Source of the DNA: Rahnella aceris
GTDB lineage: Bacteria > Pseudomonadota > Gammaproteobacteria > Enterobacterales > Enterobacteriaceae
DNA: 64,000 bases
Direction: 5' to 3'
Assembly (NCBI RefSeq): GCF_011684115.1
Contig: NZ_JAADJV010000001.1
Location: 2,170,001-2,234,000, forward strand
Shown here: positions 54,163 to 63,483 of the stretch, piece after piece
Position numbering within the stretch: the first letter of the stretch is position 1
Layout of the letters: every line of letters begins with the position of its first letter
Translations under genes and position numbers: made by a program
Notes under the pieces: generated by a model
What the model was told of the DNA's origin: nothing
What the model saw: only the letters and a program-made list of their open reading frames with translations
The model's database searches: none

Positions 54163-55542
54163 ATGCCATATCAAACGATAAATCCGTTCAACAATAAGCT
54201 CATCAAAGAATATCAAACACATAACGATCAGCAGGTTGAAGAGGCACTCTCTGCCGCCCATGCTTTATACAAATCTGACTGGGGTCAGGGCGATATTAAG
54301 CAACGCGTTAACGTGCTGCATAAATTGTCAGAACTGATGGCTTCCCGTGTCGATGAACTGGCGGAAGTGGTCAGTGTAGAAATGGGGAAACTCATCGGCC
54401 AGAGCCGTGGCGAAGTGCAGATTTGCGCGGATATTGCGAAATTCTATGCCGAAAACGCCGAGGAATTTCTCAAACCTGTGCCGTATAAATCCGATCTCGG
54501 CGAAGCCTGGGTCGAGCATCATCCGATTGGGGTGATCATGGCCGTCGAGCCCTGGAATTTCCCGTTCTACCAGTTAATGCGCGTACTGGCACCGAATCTT
54601 GCCTCAGGTAACAGCGTGGTCGTCAAACACGCCAGTATCGTTCCCCATTGTGCGGAAACCTTTGAGAAACTGGTTACCGAAGCGGGTGCCCCAAAGGGCG
54701 CTTATACCAACCTGTTTATTTCTCAGGATCAGGTCAGTGCCATCATTGATGATGACCGCGTTCAGGGTGTCGCGCTGACCGGTTCGGAGAAAGCCGGTGC
54801 GGTCGTGGCTTCACGGGCGGCATCTAAGCTGAAGAAATCGACGCTGGAACTCGGCGGGAATGACGTGTTTGCCGTACTCGATGATGCGGATATCGATAAA
54901 GCTGCCAAAGCCGGTGCGCAGGCCCGTGTCTCTAATGCCGGACAGGTGTGTACGGCGGCCAAGCGCTTCATTATTCATGAAAAAGTCGCCGATGAATTCC
55001 TTAAAAAATTCACCGAACACTTCAAGGCACTGAAGATCGGCGATCCGCTGGATAAATCCACCACACTGGGACCGTTGTCCTCTGCCGAAGCGGTAAAAAC
55101 GCTGAGCAAACAAGTGGATGATGCCGTGAAACACGGGGCGAAACTGCACTTTGGCGGTAAAAAGGTGGCAGACAATCCGGGCAACTTCTTTGAGCCAACG
55201 ATTCTGACGCACATTACCCGCGATAATCCGGCCTATTTCGAAGAGTTCTTTGGCCCGGTCGCACAGGTGTACGTGGTGAAAAATGATGAGGAACTGGTGA
55301 AACTTGCCAACGACTCACATTACGGCCTTGGCGGTTCGCTGTTTACCACCGATCTGACCCGCGCCCGTAAGCTGGCGAGCCAGATTGAAACCGGTATGGT
55401 ATACGTCAATTCACCGACGGATACCGCTGCTGAACTGCCTTTCGGTGGTGTGAAACGCTCGGGCTTCGGCCGCGAACTCTCTGATCTCGGTATCAAAGAA
55501 TTTGTGAACCAGAAACTGGTGGTGCTGGCCGCGAAGTCCTGA
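54163..55542 (+). CDS. Succinate-semialdehyde dehydrogenase-like aldehyde dehydrogenase (Sad/YneI type)
   Basis: 459 residues, E. coli Sad has 462. The active-site pair is Glu229 (in LELGGND) and Cys263 (in NAGQVCTAAKRF). The NAD-binding WNFPFYQLMRVLAPNLASGN and the C-terminal FGGVKRSGFGRELSDLG are typical of the Sad/YneI group. It should oxidise succinate semialdehyde or a related aldehyde with NAD(P). Ribosome site AAGGAG. It is a single gene with its own terminator. Confidence 0.85.
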   Translation: MPYQTINPFNNKLIKEYQTHNDQQVEEALSAAHALYKSDWGQGDIKQRVNVLHKLSELMASRVDELAEVVSVEMGKLIGQSRGEVQICADIAKFYAENAEEFLKPVPYKSDLGEAWVEHHPIGVIMAVEPWNFPFYQLMRVLAPNLASGNSVVVKHASIVPHCAETFEKLVTEAGAPKGAYTNLFISQDQVSAIIDDDRVQGVALTGSEKAGAVVASRAASKLKKSTLELGGNDVFAVLDDADIDKAAKAGAQARVSNAGQVCTAAKRFIIHEKVADEFLKKFTEHFKALKIGDPLDKSTTLGPLSSAEAVKTLSKQVDDAVKHGAKLHFGGKKVADNPGNFFEPTILTHITRDNPAYFEEFFGPVAQVYVVKNDEELVKLANDSHYGLGGSLFTTDLTRARKLASQIETGMVYVNSPTDTAAELPFGGVKRSGFGRELSDLGIKEFVNQKLVVLAAKS

Positions 55543-55550
55543 TGCTTCTT

Positions 55551-55576
55551 CTCCCCCTGCGGAGGGGGATTTTTTC
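55551..55576 (+). terminator. Terminator after the aldehyde dehydrogenase gene
   Basis: CTCCCCCTGCGGAGGGGGA hairpin followed by TTTTTT. Its stem resembles the half unit of the GC-rich palindromic repeat. Confidence 0.75.
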
Positions 55577-55691
55577 CTCTCTCCGCACTTTTCCTTTCTC
55601 CCTCATTTACCAAGCCTTGACCCACGACAAAGCGCGCTCAAGCACCGCCTCTCTATAATCAGACCCGTTTGTCTTCCCACTGGTAAATCAC

Positions 55692-56813
55692 ATGGCTTAT
55701 GAACTCAATCTGGACTGGCCGGAATTTTTAGAAAAATACTGGCAAAAAAAACCTGTTGTTATCAAAAAAGCGTTCTCAAATTTTGTTGATCCAATCTCTC
55801 CAGACGAATTAGCCGGTCTGGCGATGGAGCCGGAAGTGGACAGCCGTCTGGTGAGCCATAAAGATGGTGAATGGCAGGCAAGTAACGGTCCTTTTGAAGA
55901 TTTCGACGGGCTGGGTGAAACCGGCTGGTCACTGCTGGCACAGGCCGTAAACCACTGGCATTTGCCTGCGGCAGAACTGGTGAAACCTTTTCGCGTATTG
56001 CCGGACTGGCGTTTAGACGACCTGATGATTTCGTATTCCGTGCCCGGCGGCGGTGTCGGCCCGCACATCGATCAGTATGACGTGTTTATCATCCAGGGCA
56101 TGGGCAGCCGCCGCTGGCGCGTGGGCGATGCTCTGCCGATGCGTCAGTTCTGCCCGCACCCGGCGTTACTGCATGTGGATCCGTTCACGCCAATCATTGA
56201 TGAAGATCTTGAACCCGGCGACATTCTGTATATTCCGCCGGGCTTCCCGCACGACGGCTTTACCCATGAAACCGCTCTCAATTATTCCGTCGGTTTCCGT
56301 GGCCCTAACAGCCGCGATTTCATCAGCAGTTTTGCTGACTACGCGCTGGAAAACGATCTGGGCGGCAGCCATTACAGCGATCCGGATCTCACGCTGCGCG
56401 ACCACGTCGGTAAAGTAGAAGATTACGAGCTGGAACGTGTGCGCCAGATGATGGTTGAGCTGATCAGCCAGCCGGAAGATTTCAAACAATGGTTTGGCCG
56501 TTTCGCCACTACGCCGCGCCATGAACTGGATATCGCGCCAGCCGAACCGCCATACGAATCACATGAAATTGCCGATGCACTGATGCAGGGCGAAAGCCTG
56601 GTGCGCCTGAGCGGTCTGCGGGTTCTCAACGTCGGCGAACGTTTCTTTGTTAACAGCGAGCCGCTGGAAACATCGCAACATGCCGCTGCCGATGCGCTGT
56701 GCCGCTATACGCTGATCAGTAAAACAGAGCTGGGTGCTGCGTTGCAGGATCCTGAATTTGTCGCTCTGTTAACGGATCTGGTGAATCAGGGTTACTGGTA
56801 TTTCGACGAGTAA
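55692..56813 (+). CDS. roxA: 50S ribosomal protein L16 3-hydroxylase RoxA (YcfD)
   Basis: 373 residues, same size as E. coli. A JmjC/cupin oxygenase that hydroxylates Arg81 of ribosomal protein L16 using oxygen, Fe(II) and 2-oxoglutarate. The iron ligands are seen at the E. coli positions: His125 and Asp127 (GPHIDQYDVF) and His187 (PGFPHDG). The C-terminal winged-helix part is complete. A terminator shared with the convergent phn genes follows. Confidence 0.96.
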   Translation: MAYELNLDWPEFLEKYWQKKPVVIKKAFSNFVDPISPDELAGLAMEPEVDSRLVSHKDGEWQASNGPFEDFDGLGETGWSLLAQAVNHWHLPAAELVKPFRVLPDWRLDDLMISYSVPGGGVGPHIDQYDVFIIQGMGSRRWRVGDALPMRQFCPHPALLHVDPFTPIIDEDLEPGDILYIPPGFPHDGFTHETALNYSVGFRGPNSRDFISSFADYALENDLGGSHYSDPDLTLRDHVGKVEDYELERVRQMMVELISQPEDFKQWFGRFATTPRHELDIAPAEPPYESHEIADALMQGESLVRLSGLRVLNVGERFFVNSEPLETSQHAAADALCRYTLISKTELGAALQDPEFVALLTDLVNQGYWYFDE

Positions 56814-56837
56814 ACTCCCGGCGATTCAATAACAGCA

Positions 56838-56870
56838 AAGGCGGCATCCATCCCGGATGCCGCCTTCTTT
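56838..56870. terminator. Bidirectional terminator between roxA and phnE
   Basis: AAGGCGGCATCC pairs with GGATGCCGCCTT over a short loop, with T-rich sequence on the + side and A-rich sequence on the - side. Confidence 0.85.
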
Positions 56871-56893
56871 TATTCTGTTTCGACCGTTAACAT

Positions 56894-57817
56894 TTACGAG
56901 CGATAAAGCTCCACCGGCGGCTTCATTTTCCGTTCTTCCGGTGCGAATAAACTAATCTCTTCGCCCAGGATATATTTGGCGCGCAGCATCGCGGAAATCT
57001 TGTCCATAATCATCACGATAGCCACTAAAATCAATGTGATAAACATCACTACATCCCAGTTCCACAGACGCATATTTTCCGCATACACCAGACCGATCCC
57101 GCCCGCGCCAACAAAACCAAGAACAGCGGCTGAACGGGTATTGGATTCAATCTGATACAGCGACAACGCAAGGAATGTCGGGAAGGATTGAGTGAAAATC
57201 CCGAAGCGGTGCGTTTGTAGCGGGGAAGCCCCCAGCGCCCGCAGGCCGCGGCTCGGCGAACGATCTACCGCCTCATGCCCTTCCGCATAAAGCTTGCCCA
57301 GCAAGCCTAAATCCTGCATCACGATCGCCAGCACACCGGCCAGCGGCCCCATGCCGACAGCACGAACGAAAATCAGCCCCCAGATCGCCATATCCAGCCC
57401 GCGTAAAACATCCAGAAGACGGCGGATGACCATGGAAACGGGTCTGAGAACCGGCGTCGACATCACATTACGCGCCGCAAGGAATGAAAGAGGCAATGCG
57501 AGGAAAGACGCGGTGATGGTTCCGGAAAACACAATCGCCAGCGTGATAGCTATTTGCGAAAAATAATACATAAACGGCCATTCGGAAACGTTATGCCAGA
57601 CAAACATCCGCAGGAAATAACGTCCTACTTCGCGGGTGCCGCGCACCACTTCGCTCCATGGAATACCGAAATAACTGAAGAAATAGACGTAGTACAGCGT
57701 AATCACGACAGCCAGTATCGCGAGGTAGCGCAGATAGCGGCGCTGCGCGGCAAACAGATGCCCGTGCTTCTGCTTCAGGCTGCTGACCACATGAGGTTCG
57801 AGCGCATCAGTTAACAT
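56894..57817 (-). CDS. phnE: Phosphonate-type ABC permease (second PhnE subunit)
   Basis: 307 residues, last gene of the phnCDEE operon. PhnE-type core with about six membrane segments; the EAA-like loop reads GLRALGASPLQTHRFGIFTQSFPTFL and ends with RSAAVLGFVGAGGIGLVYAENM. It is a paralogue of the upstream permease, and the two should form the heterodimeric pore. Its start shares ATGA with the stop of that gene. Confidence 0.9.
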   Translation of the reverse strand: MLTDALEPHVVSSLKQKHGHLFAAQRRYLRYLAILAVVITLYYVYFFSYFGIPWSEVVRGTREVGRYFLRMFVWHNVSEWPFMYYFSQIAITLAIVFSGTITASFLALPLSFLAARNVMSTPVLRPVSMVIRRLLDVLRGLDMAIWGLIFVRAVGMGPLAGVLAIVMQDLGLLGKLYAEGHEAVDRSPSRGLRALGASPLQTHRFGIFTQSFPTFLALSLYQIESNTRSAAVLGFVGAGGIGLVYAENMRLWNWDVVMFITLILVAIVMIMDKISAMLRAKYILGEEISLFAPEERKMKPPVELYRS

Positions 57818-58680
57818 CAGAAAGTGCCCTCCACAACGCGTTTGCGCAATTTACCGGAAAGAAAATCCATCGCCGACACCACCAGAATAATCAGCAGTAA
57901 GGTCATGCTGACCTGGTCATATCGGTCCAGTTTGATTGAGGTCATCAGTTCCTGCCCGATACCACCGGCCCCGACCAGCCCGAGGATAGTCGACTGGCGG
58001 AAGTTAATTTCGAGGCGCATAAAGCTGTAGGATAAGAAGATCGGTTTCACCTGCGGCCACATGGCGAAACGCATGCGCTGCAAACGCCCCGCGCCGCAGG
58101 CTCTGAGTCCGCGCACCGGTTTATCCGATGCGGTTTCAATGGATTCGTAGAACAATTTGGTCAGACTGCCGGCAGTGTGTAACGTCAGGGCGATAAAGCC
58201 CGGAATGGCACCGACGCCAAACGCCATCACACACATTACCGCCCAGGCCAGTTCCGGCATGGTGCGCAGGAAAGCGACAAAGGTACGGATGCTGAATTTC
58301 ACCCATTTAGGCGAATCCGTATTGCTGGCGGCGAGAAAAGCCAGCACGACTGCCAGCGCCGTCGACAATATCGTTGAGGACAACGCCAGCTGAATAGTTT
58401 CCCAAATCAGCGGCAGCTGAATATTGAGACGATATCCCCAATACGCCAGTGAACCTTCGGTATGACCGTCAGCAAATAACAATGACCAGTGTAATACCGG
58501 CACCGTCTGACCAATATAATCAAAGAAGCTCGGCGCGGAGACAATAATCGTTTTTAAATTAAGTTCGGAAACATTGCCTGACCACAGATATAACAACAAC
58601 ATCAGCCCTGACCAGATCAGCGCTTCCCGCTTTTGTTTACCGCGTATCTGCTGGTAATAACGATTGAAGTCTTTGTTCAA
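57817..58680 (-). CDS. phnE: Phosphonate-type ABC permease (first PhnE subunit)
   Basis: 287 residues. PhnE-type permease: RGLRACGAGRLQRMRFAMWPQVKPIFLSY and RQSTILGLVGAGGIGQELMTSIKLDRY are the coupling and family motifs. It follows phnD after a 160-bp gap that holds copy 3 of the GC-rich repeat, an unusual insertion inside an operon. It may therefore be expressed less than phnCD. Confidence 0.9.
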   Translation of the reverse strand: MNKDFNRYYQQIRGKQKREALIWSGLMLLLYLWSGNVSELNLKTIIVSAPSFFDYIGQTVPVLHWSLLFADGHTEGSLAYWGYRLNIQLPLIWETIQLALSSTILSTALAVVLAFLAASNTDSPKWVKFSIRTFVAFLRTMPELAWAVMCVMAFGVGAIPGFIALTLHTAGSLTKLFYESIETASDKPVRGLRACGAGRLQRMRFAMWPQVKPIFLSYSFMRLEINFRQSTILGLVGAGGIGQELMTSIKLDRYDQVSMTLLLIILVVSAMDFLSGKLRKRVVEGTF

Positions 58681-58710
58681 AATAATATTTCCGATTTGCG
58701 ATAATCATTA

Positions 58711-58834
58711 TTCCTCCCCCTGCGAAGGGGGAGGTCAGGAGGGGGTATTAAAAAAACAATAATGGTAAAAGCTTTCGCTTCCTGAGTTGCCATTAATACC
58801 CCACCCCAACCCTCCCCTTCGCAGGGGAGGGAGT
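58711..58834. repeat. Paired GC-rich palindromic repeat, copy 3, inside the phn operon
   Basis: Same two-hairpin unit as at 20736 and 39526, with a 60-bp A/T-richer spacer. Here it lies between phnD and phnE, not at an operon end. The hairpins could weaken read-through or protect the phnCD part of the mRNA. Confidence 0.85.
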
Positions 58835-58840
58835 TACGGG

Positions 58841-59773
58841 TTAGCGACCGCCTTTGGTCAGTTCACGCTTCATATCAATAATCTGCTGATATTCAGCCAG
58901 GGACGTTTCGCCGATATGCTGTTTGCCGCCCACCGCTTTTACGAAACAAGCGTGGTCATCTTTATCCAGTTTCTTAATGGCAGAAACCAGCTTAGCTTTA
59001 AATGCCGGTGGCAAATCGCTGCGCACTAAAATCGGACCATTAGGAATTAATGGCGATTCCCAGATAATGCGGATTTTCTTCATCAGATCCGGATGGTCCA
59101 TGCGGATCATGCGGTTGAATGCACCGGAGGTATAACCGGTTTCGCGGTCGCCGATCATTGAAGTCCAGGTGACTGCGCCTTCGAACTGGCCGTTCAGCAC
59201 GCCAAGAATATCCTGCTCATGGCCGCCGGAGAAGGTCACGCTGGAGAAGAAGTTGTTGTATTTGTTATCCGTCGTGCCGCCAAATTCTTTCTTGAATGTC
59301 TGGTTCGGGATCAGGTAACCCGAAGTAGAATCCGGGTCAGCGAAACCGAATGATTTGCCTTTCAGGTCAGATAATTTCTGGTACGGGCTGTCGGCTTTTA
59401 CGACAACCACGGAGTGATAACCCCGGGATTTATCCGTATCGTCAATAACAATGCCGACCAGATCCACCGCTTTCGGATTATTAATATAAACCGAAGCAAA
59501 AGATGACGGGGACATGCTTAATACCATATCCACTTTCTTACCTAATAACCCCTGAATAACACCTGAATAATCGGATGAATTACGCAGTTTGGTATCCACA
59601 TTTAATTCTTTATCGAAGAAATCTTTTACACACTGATTATCGCCGATTTGCTGGGTGGCATTCTGGCCACCCAGAATACCTAAGTTTAATTCTTTAGGAG
59701 CATCTTCTGCCATGCTGTGCATTGCAGTAAAAGAACCTGCTACGAAGACTGCCAGACGTAATAACTTCTTCAT
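58841..59773 (-). CDS. phnD: Phosphonate/phosphite-type binding protein PhnD
   Basis: 310 residues from ATG 59773; the longer frame adds 15 residues before the signal peptide. Signal peptide MKKLLRLAVFVAGSFTAMHSMA, mature start EDAPKELNLGIL. The PhnD fold signs are YSGVIQGLLGKKVDMVLSM, GYHSVVVVKADSPY, LKGKSFGFADPDSTSGYLIP and GGHEQDILGVLNGQFEGAVTW. It binds a phosphonate, or phosphite, in the periplasm. The ligand cannot be told from sequence alone. Confidence 0.92.
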   Translation of the reverse strand: MKKLLRLAVFVAGSFTAMHSMAEDAPKELNLGILGGQNATQQIGDNQCVKDFFDKELNVDTKLRNSSDYSGVIQGLLGKKVDMVLSMSPSSFASVYINNPKAVDLVGIVIDDTDKSRGYHSVVVVKADSPYQKLSDLKGKSFGFADPDSTSGYLIPNQTFKKEFGGTTDNKYNNFFSSVTFSGGHEQDILGVLNGQFEGAVTWTSMIGDRETGYTSGAFNRMIRMDHPDLMKKIRIIWESPLIPNGPILVRSDLPPAFKAKLVSAIKKLDKDDHACFVKAVGGKQHIGETSLAEYQQIIDMKRELTKGGR

Positions 59774-59841
59774 GTAATGATGACCTTGTGTAGATTGAGA
59801 GAAAGTAGAAATAAGCACTGCAAAATAAATAACGTTATTGT

Positions 59842-60678
59842 TTAACTGTTTATCGCTTCGTGTTCTTCACCGTATAACTGATGCAAAATGCCTTCAGTTA
59901 ACTGGTCCGGATGGCCGTCGAAAATAATCTGCCCTTTCGCGATGCCGATAACGCGGGTGCAATAATCTTTCACCAACTCGACAGAGTGCAGGTTGACCAT
60001 CACGGCGATATTCTCTTCGCTGACTTTTTTCAGCGCATTCATGATGCGCAGGGTATTTTTCGGATCCAGTGACGCCACCGGTTCATCGGCCAGCAGAATT
60101 TTCGGGTTCTGCATCAGCGCGCGACAAATCGCCACACGCTGCATCTGGCCGCCGGAAAGGTTTTCGGCACGCTGCAATGCATGCGGCAGCATGTGCAACC
60201 ATTCAAGCAAAGAGATGGCGCGGGCGCGGTCTTCGTCATCGAACTGGTTAAAGAATGATTTGAACGTTGAGGTGTGGCTGAGACGCCCCAGTAACACATT
60301 TGTCAGGACATCCAGACGAGGCACCAGGCAGAAATCCTGAAAAATCATGCCACAGCCTGAACGCCAGCGACGCAATGCTTTGCCGGTAAGCCCGGCCAGC
60401 TCCTGCTGTTCACCATTTTCGTAATGACATACCACACTGCCATCCGTGAGCGGGATCGTACCGTTGAGCACATGCAGCAGGGTGGATTTACCCGCGCCAG
60501 AACGGCCAATTACCGCCACGAACTCACCGGCGTGGAGATCAAAATTGATGTCATTCAGGACACGCTGACCCGATTTATAGGATTTCACCAGGCCTTTGAC
60601 GTCCAGAACTTTGTTCAGATGCTGTGGCCCGGTCTGAGGATATTCAGCCTGTGCCAGCTTAAGTTGAGCTTGCGCCAT
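59842..60678 (-). CDS. phnC: Phosphonate-type ABC transporter ATPase PhnC
   Basis: 278 residues. Walker [10 protein letters not shown] (~58-66), signature LSGGQMQRV, Walker [13 protein letters not shown]. First gene of the operon, 54 bp downstream of four PhoB-type half boxes. No C-P lyase or phosphonatase gene is in the window, so the imported compound is broken down by enzymes coded elsewhere or is phosphite. Confidence 0.93.
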   Translation of the reverse strand: MAQAQLKLAQAEYPQTGPQHLNKVLDVKGLVKSYKSGQRVLNDINFDLHAGEFVAVIGRSGAGKSTLLHVLNGTIPLTDGSVVCHYENGEQQELAGLTGKALRRWRSGCGMIFQDFCLVPRLDVLTNVLLGRLSHTSTFKSFFNQFDDEDRARAISLLEWLHMLPHALQRAENLSGGQMQRVAICRALMQNPKILLADEPVASLDPKNTLRIMNALKKVSEENIAVMVNLHSVELVKDYCTRVIGIAKGQIIFDGHPDQLTEGILHQLYGEEHEAINS

Positions 60679-60731
60679 GATGCTGTCTCTCGGTTGCTTT
60701 CGTTATCTGGCGTTCATTAAGCGCGAGTTTT

Positions 60732-60771
60732 ATGACACATCAATGACGATTTAATGGACAGCGCATGACAA
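60732..60771 (-). promoter_or_regulatory. Tandem PhoB (Pho) boxes upstream of phnC
   Basis: Four 7-bp half boxes occur every 11 bp. On the coding (minus) strand they read TTGTCAT, TGTCCAT, TCGTCAT and GTGTCAT, against the consensus CTGTCAT. The 11-bp period is the hallmark of PhoB dimers bound in tandem. The array lies 54 bp before phnC, as expected for a phosphate-starvation promoter. Confidence 0.8.
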
Positions 60772-60884
60772 AAATGCAACAGATTAAGTGAAATTACCTA
60801 ACCCATATCCCGAATGACGTTTAACTTAACAAGTATCATTTAAGTCTATGATTAGATGGCATCCCATCAAAAAAGGAAGATGAA

Positions 60885-62576
60885 ATGGATAATCAGTCAC
60901 TCATCGCCACGCTGAAAGAGATTGCCGGCAGCCGCCACGTTTTAACCGGCGACAGCAACACCGAACGCTACCGCAAAGGGTTTCGCTCCGGTGGCGGTAA
61001 AGCGCTGGCGGTCGTATTTCCACAAACGCTGCTGCAACAGTGGCAACTGCTCAAAACCTGCATCGCCGCCGACAAGATTGTCATTATGCAGGCCGCCAAT
61101 ACCGGGCTGACCGAAGGTTCGACGCCCAGCGGCGACGACTATGACCGCGACATTGTTATTTTCAGCACCCTGAAACTGGACACGATCCAGTTACTCGACG
61201 GCGGTCATCAGGTGATCGGTTTTCCCGGCAGCACCCTGTATAAGCTGGAAAAAATCCTCAAGCCCTACAACCGCGAACCGCATTCAGTGATTGGCTCGTC
61301 CTGCATCGGCGCATCGGTGGTCGGCGGGATCTGTAATAATTCTGGCGGATCGCTGGTGAAACGCGGCCCGGCGTATACCGAAATGGCGCTCTATGCACAA
61401 ATCGATGCACAAGGTGAATTGCGGCTGATTAACCATCTGGGCATTAATCTTGGTGAAACGCCGGAAGAAATCCTGACACGTCTGGAAAAAGGCGATTATC
61501 TGGAAACCGATATCCAGCATGATCAGCGTCTGGCGTCGGATCACGATTATGCCTCACGTGTCCGCGAAGTGGATGCGGATACGCCGTCGCGTTTCAACGC
61601 GGATGAGCGACGTTTATTTGAAGCTTCAGGTTGTGCGGGCAAGCTGGCGGTTTTCGCCGTGCGGCTCGATACGTTTCCGGCAGAAACGCAGCAGCAGGTT
61701 TTCTACATCGGCACCAATGACACGGCGGTGCTGACAGAATTACGCCGCCAGATCCTGCGTGACTTCGCTAACCTTCCGGTGGCAGGGGAATACATGCACC
61801 GGGATATTTTCGATATCACCGAAGTCTATGGCAAAGACACTTTCCTGATGATCGACAAACTTGGCACCGACAAAATGCCAGACATGTTTACTGCCAAAGG
61901 AAAGTTCGATGCACACGCCAGCAAGGTCCCTTTCCTGCCCAAACATTTCAGCGACCGCGTGATGCAGTGTCTGAGCAAAGCCCTGCCGAATCATCTGCCA
62001 CCGCGTATGAAGCAGTATCGTGACCGGTTTGAACATCACTTACTGCTGAAAATGTCCGGCCCCGGTATTGACGAAGCCCGAACCTTTTTGACACGTTTCT
62101 TTAGTGAGGGTCAGGGTGATTTCTTTATCTGTTCCGCCGACGAAGGCAAGAAAGCCTTCCTGCATCGCTTTGCCGCCGCCGGTGCCGCCGTGCGGTATCA
62201 CGCGGTACATGAAAAAGAAGTGGAAGATATTCTGGCGCTGGATATCGCACTGCGCCGCAATGACCGCGACTGGTTCGAGACATTGCCGGAAGATATCGAC
62301 AATCAACTGGTGGCAAAACTGTATTACGGCCATTTCATGTGCCACGTTTTCCATCAGGATTACATCGTCAAAAAAGGCGCAAACAGCAAGGCGCTGAAAC
62401 ACAGGATGTTAGAACTGCTCGACGCCAAAGGCGCGGAATATCCCGCCGAACATAACGTCGGCCATTTGTATCTGGCAAAACCACATTTGAAAGAATTCTA
62501 CCGGCAGGCAGACCCGACCAACACCTTCAATCCGGGTATCGGGAAAACCAGTAAGATGAAGAACTGGCAGGAATAA
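60885..62576 (+). CDS. dld: Quinone-dependent D-lactate dehydrogenase
   Basis: 563 residues, E. coli Dld has 571. A peripheral inner-membrane FAD enzyme that oxidises D-lactate to pyruvate and feeds electrons to quinone. The FAD-binding part has MQAANTGLTEGSTPSGDDYDRDIVIFS and SVIGSSCIGASVVGGICNNSGG. The Dld-specific membrane-binding C-terminal part follows (HHLLLKMSGPGIDEAR, YHAVHEKEVEDILALDIALRRND). Ribosome site AGGAAG. Confidence 0.95.
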   Translation: MDNQSLIATLKEIAGSRHVLTGDSNTERYRKGFRSGGGKALAVVFPQTLLQQWQLLKTCIAADKIVIMQAANTGLTEGSTPSGDDYDRDIVIFSTLKLDTIQLLDGGHQVIGFPGSTLYKLEKILKPYNREPHSVIGSSCIGASVVGGICNNSGGSLVKRGPAYTEMALYAQIDAQGELRLINHLGINLGETPEEILTRLEKGDYLETDIQHDQRLASDHDYASRVREVDADTPSRFNADERRLFEASGCAGKLAVFAVRLDTFPAETQQQVFYIGTNDTAVLTELRRQILRDFANLPVAGEYMHRDIFDITEVYGKDTFLMIDKLGTDKMPDMFTAKGKFDAHASKVPFLPKHFSDRVMQCLSKALPNHLPPRMKQYRDRFEHHLLLKMSGPGIDEARTFLTRFFSEGQGDFFICSADEGKKAFLHRFAAAGAAVRYHAVHEKEVEDILALDIALRRNDRDWFETLPEDIDNQLVAKLYYGHFMCHVFHQDYIVKKGANSKALKHRMLELLDAKGAEYPAEHNVGHLYLAKPHLKEFYRQADPTNTFNPGIGKTSKMKNWQE

Positions 62577-62594
62577 TGTCCTTCAAAAGAGGAA

Positions 62595-62700
62595 TGGCGT
62601 AGTCGGCGCAGGCAGTTTGTTCCCAGACAGCGCGGAGGACCCGGAGCGTACATAAAGTACGTGAGGAGTCCGAGCACTGCCCGGGGGCAAAATGGCAAGT
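62595..62700. repeat. Palindromic intergenic repeat between dld and yohC
   Basis: A GC-rich unit with the core GAGCGTACATAAAGTACGTG (GTAC-ATAAA-GTAC) and imperfect matching flanks (GGAGGACCC and GGAGTCCGAG). It resembles a repeat I know from between Yersinia and Serratia genes. It fills the gap between the convergent dld and yohC. Confidence 0.55.
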
Positions 62701-62715
62701 AAGATAGCCATTAAG

Positions 62716-63306
62716 TTAAAATAACTGTGTTCCGTAACCCCACATAATTACCGTCAGAGCCAGAAGCAGCTCTAATACCAGAACGCCCATTGCCAGTGTT
62801 GAACTGGAGAACAGGAACCCTTCGCGACGGTCGATATTGAGGAAGTTAGGAATGCCGAGATACAACAGGTATCCGCTGTAACACAGGCCGATCAGCCCGA
62901 CAAACAGGCATAACCAGACCATCGGATACAGGGCTACGACCCCGCTGAGGAACATGGGTGTGGCCACGTAGCCGGCAAAGACGATACAGTTGTTGAGTGT
63001 CGGGCGGCTGTCATAGCGACGCGCCATTCCGTAGATAATCCGCCCCATCAGTGCGACAGCAGCGAGCATCAGAACATAGAAAATGACGGCGATATAAGAC
63101 GCGGTAAACATGGAAACCATCAGCTTCTCGCCATCACCGAAGTTCCAGCCAAGTTGTGTTGTTCCGATGAAAGAACAGACAACCGGGATGAGCGCCATTA
63201 AAAGAACATGGTGGGAATACACATGTGAAACGGTTTCCCGCTCACGCTGGATTTGTTGCAATTCGGGACCCGGATTGGATATCAGTCCCCAGACATGATT
63301 AGCCAT
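62716..63306 (-). CDS. yohC: YIP1-family inner-membrane protein YohC
   Basis: 196 residues, E. coli YohC has 195. Five or so membrane segments. The collinear segments HHVLLMALIPVVCSFIGTTQLGWNFGDGEKL and GYLLYLGIPNFLNIDRREGF are nearly the same as in E. coli. The function is not known; the Yip1 domain family acts in membrane traffic in eukaryotes, but no bacterial role is set. Confidence 0.9.
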   Translation of the reverse strand: MANHVWGLISNPGPELQQIQRERETVSHVYSHHVLLMALIPVVCSFIGTTQLGWNFGDGEKLMVSMFTASYIAVIFYVLMLAAVALMGRIIYGMARRYDSRPTLNNCIVFAGYVATPMFLSGVVALYPMVWLCLFVGLIGLCYSGYLLYLGIPNFLNIDRREGFLFSSSTLAMGVLVLELLLALTVIMWGYGTQLF

Positions 63307-63483
63307 GAAACACCCCCTTGTACGCCGAAAGCCGCCAGCAGCGCGCAGTGATAAACCTTCGGGATTGCCCGTCAGACAAGGGCATAAAGAAGGTGGCGAC
63401 CTGTCTATATTATAGTCGCTCTTGCCAGCTTTGCTGATACGGCCAATTCAGCGTAATGGGAGATCAACCGTATCAGGTCGCCG

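Noticed and set aside
53994..54197. 67-codon frame upstream of the aldehyde dehydrogenase gene
   Set aside because: No ribosome site, Cys/Arg-rich composition, and overlap with the dehydrogenase start.
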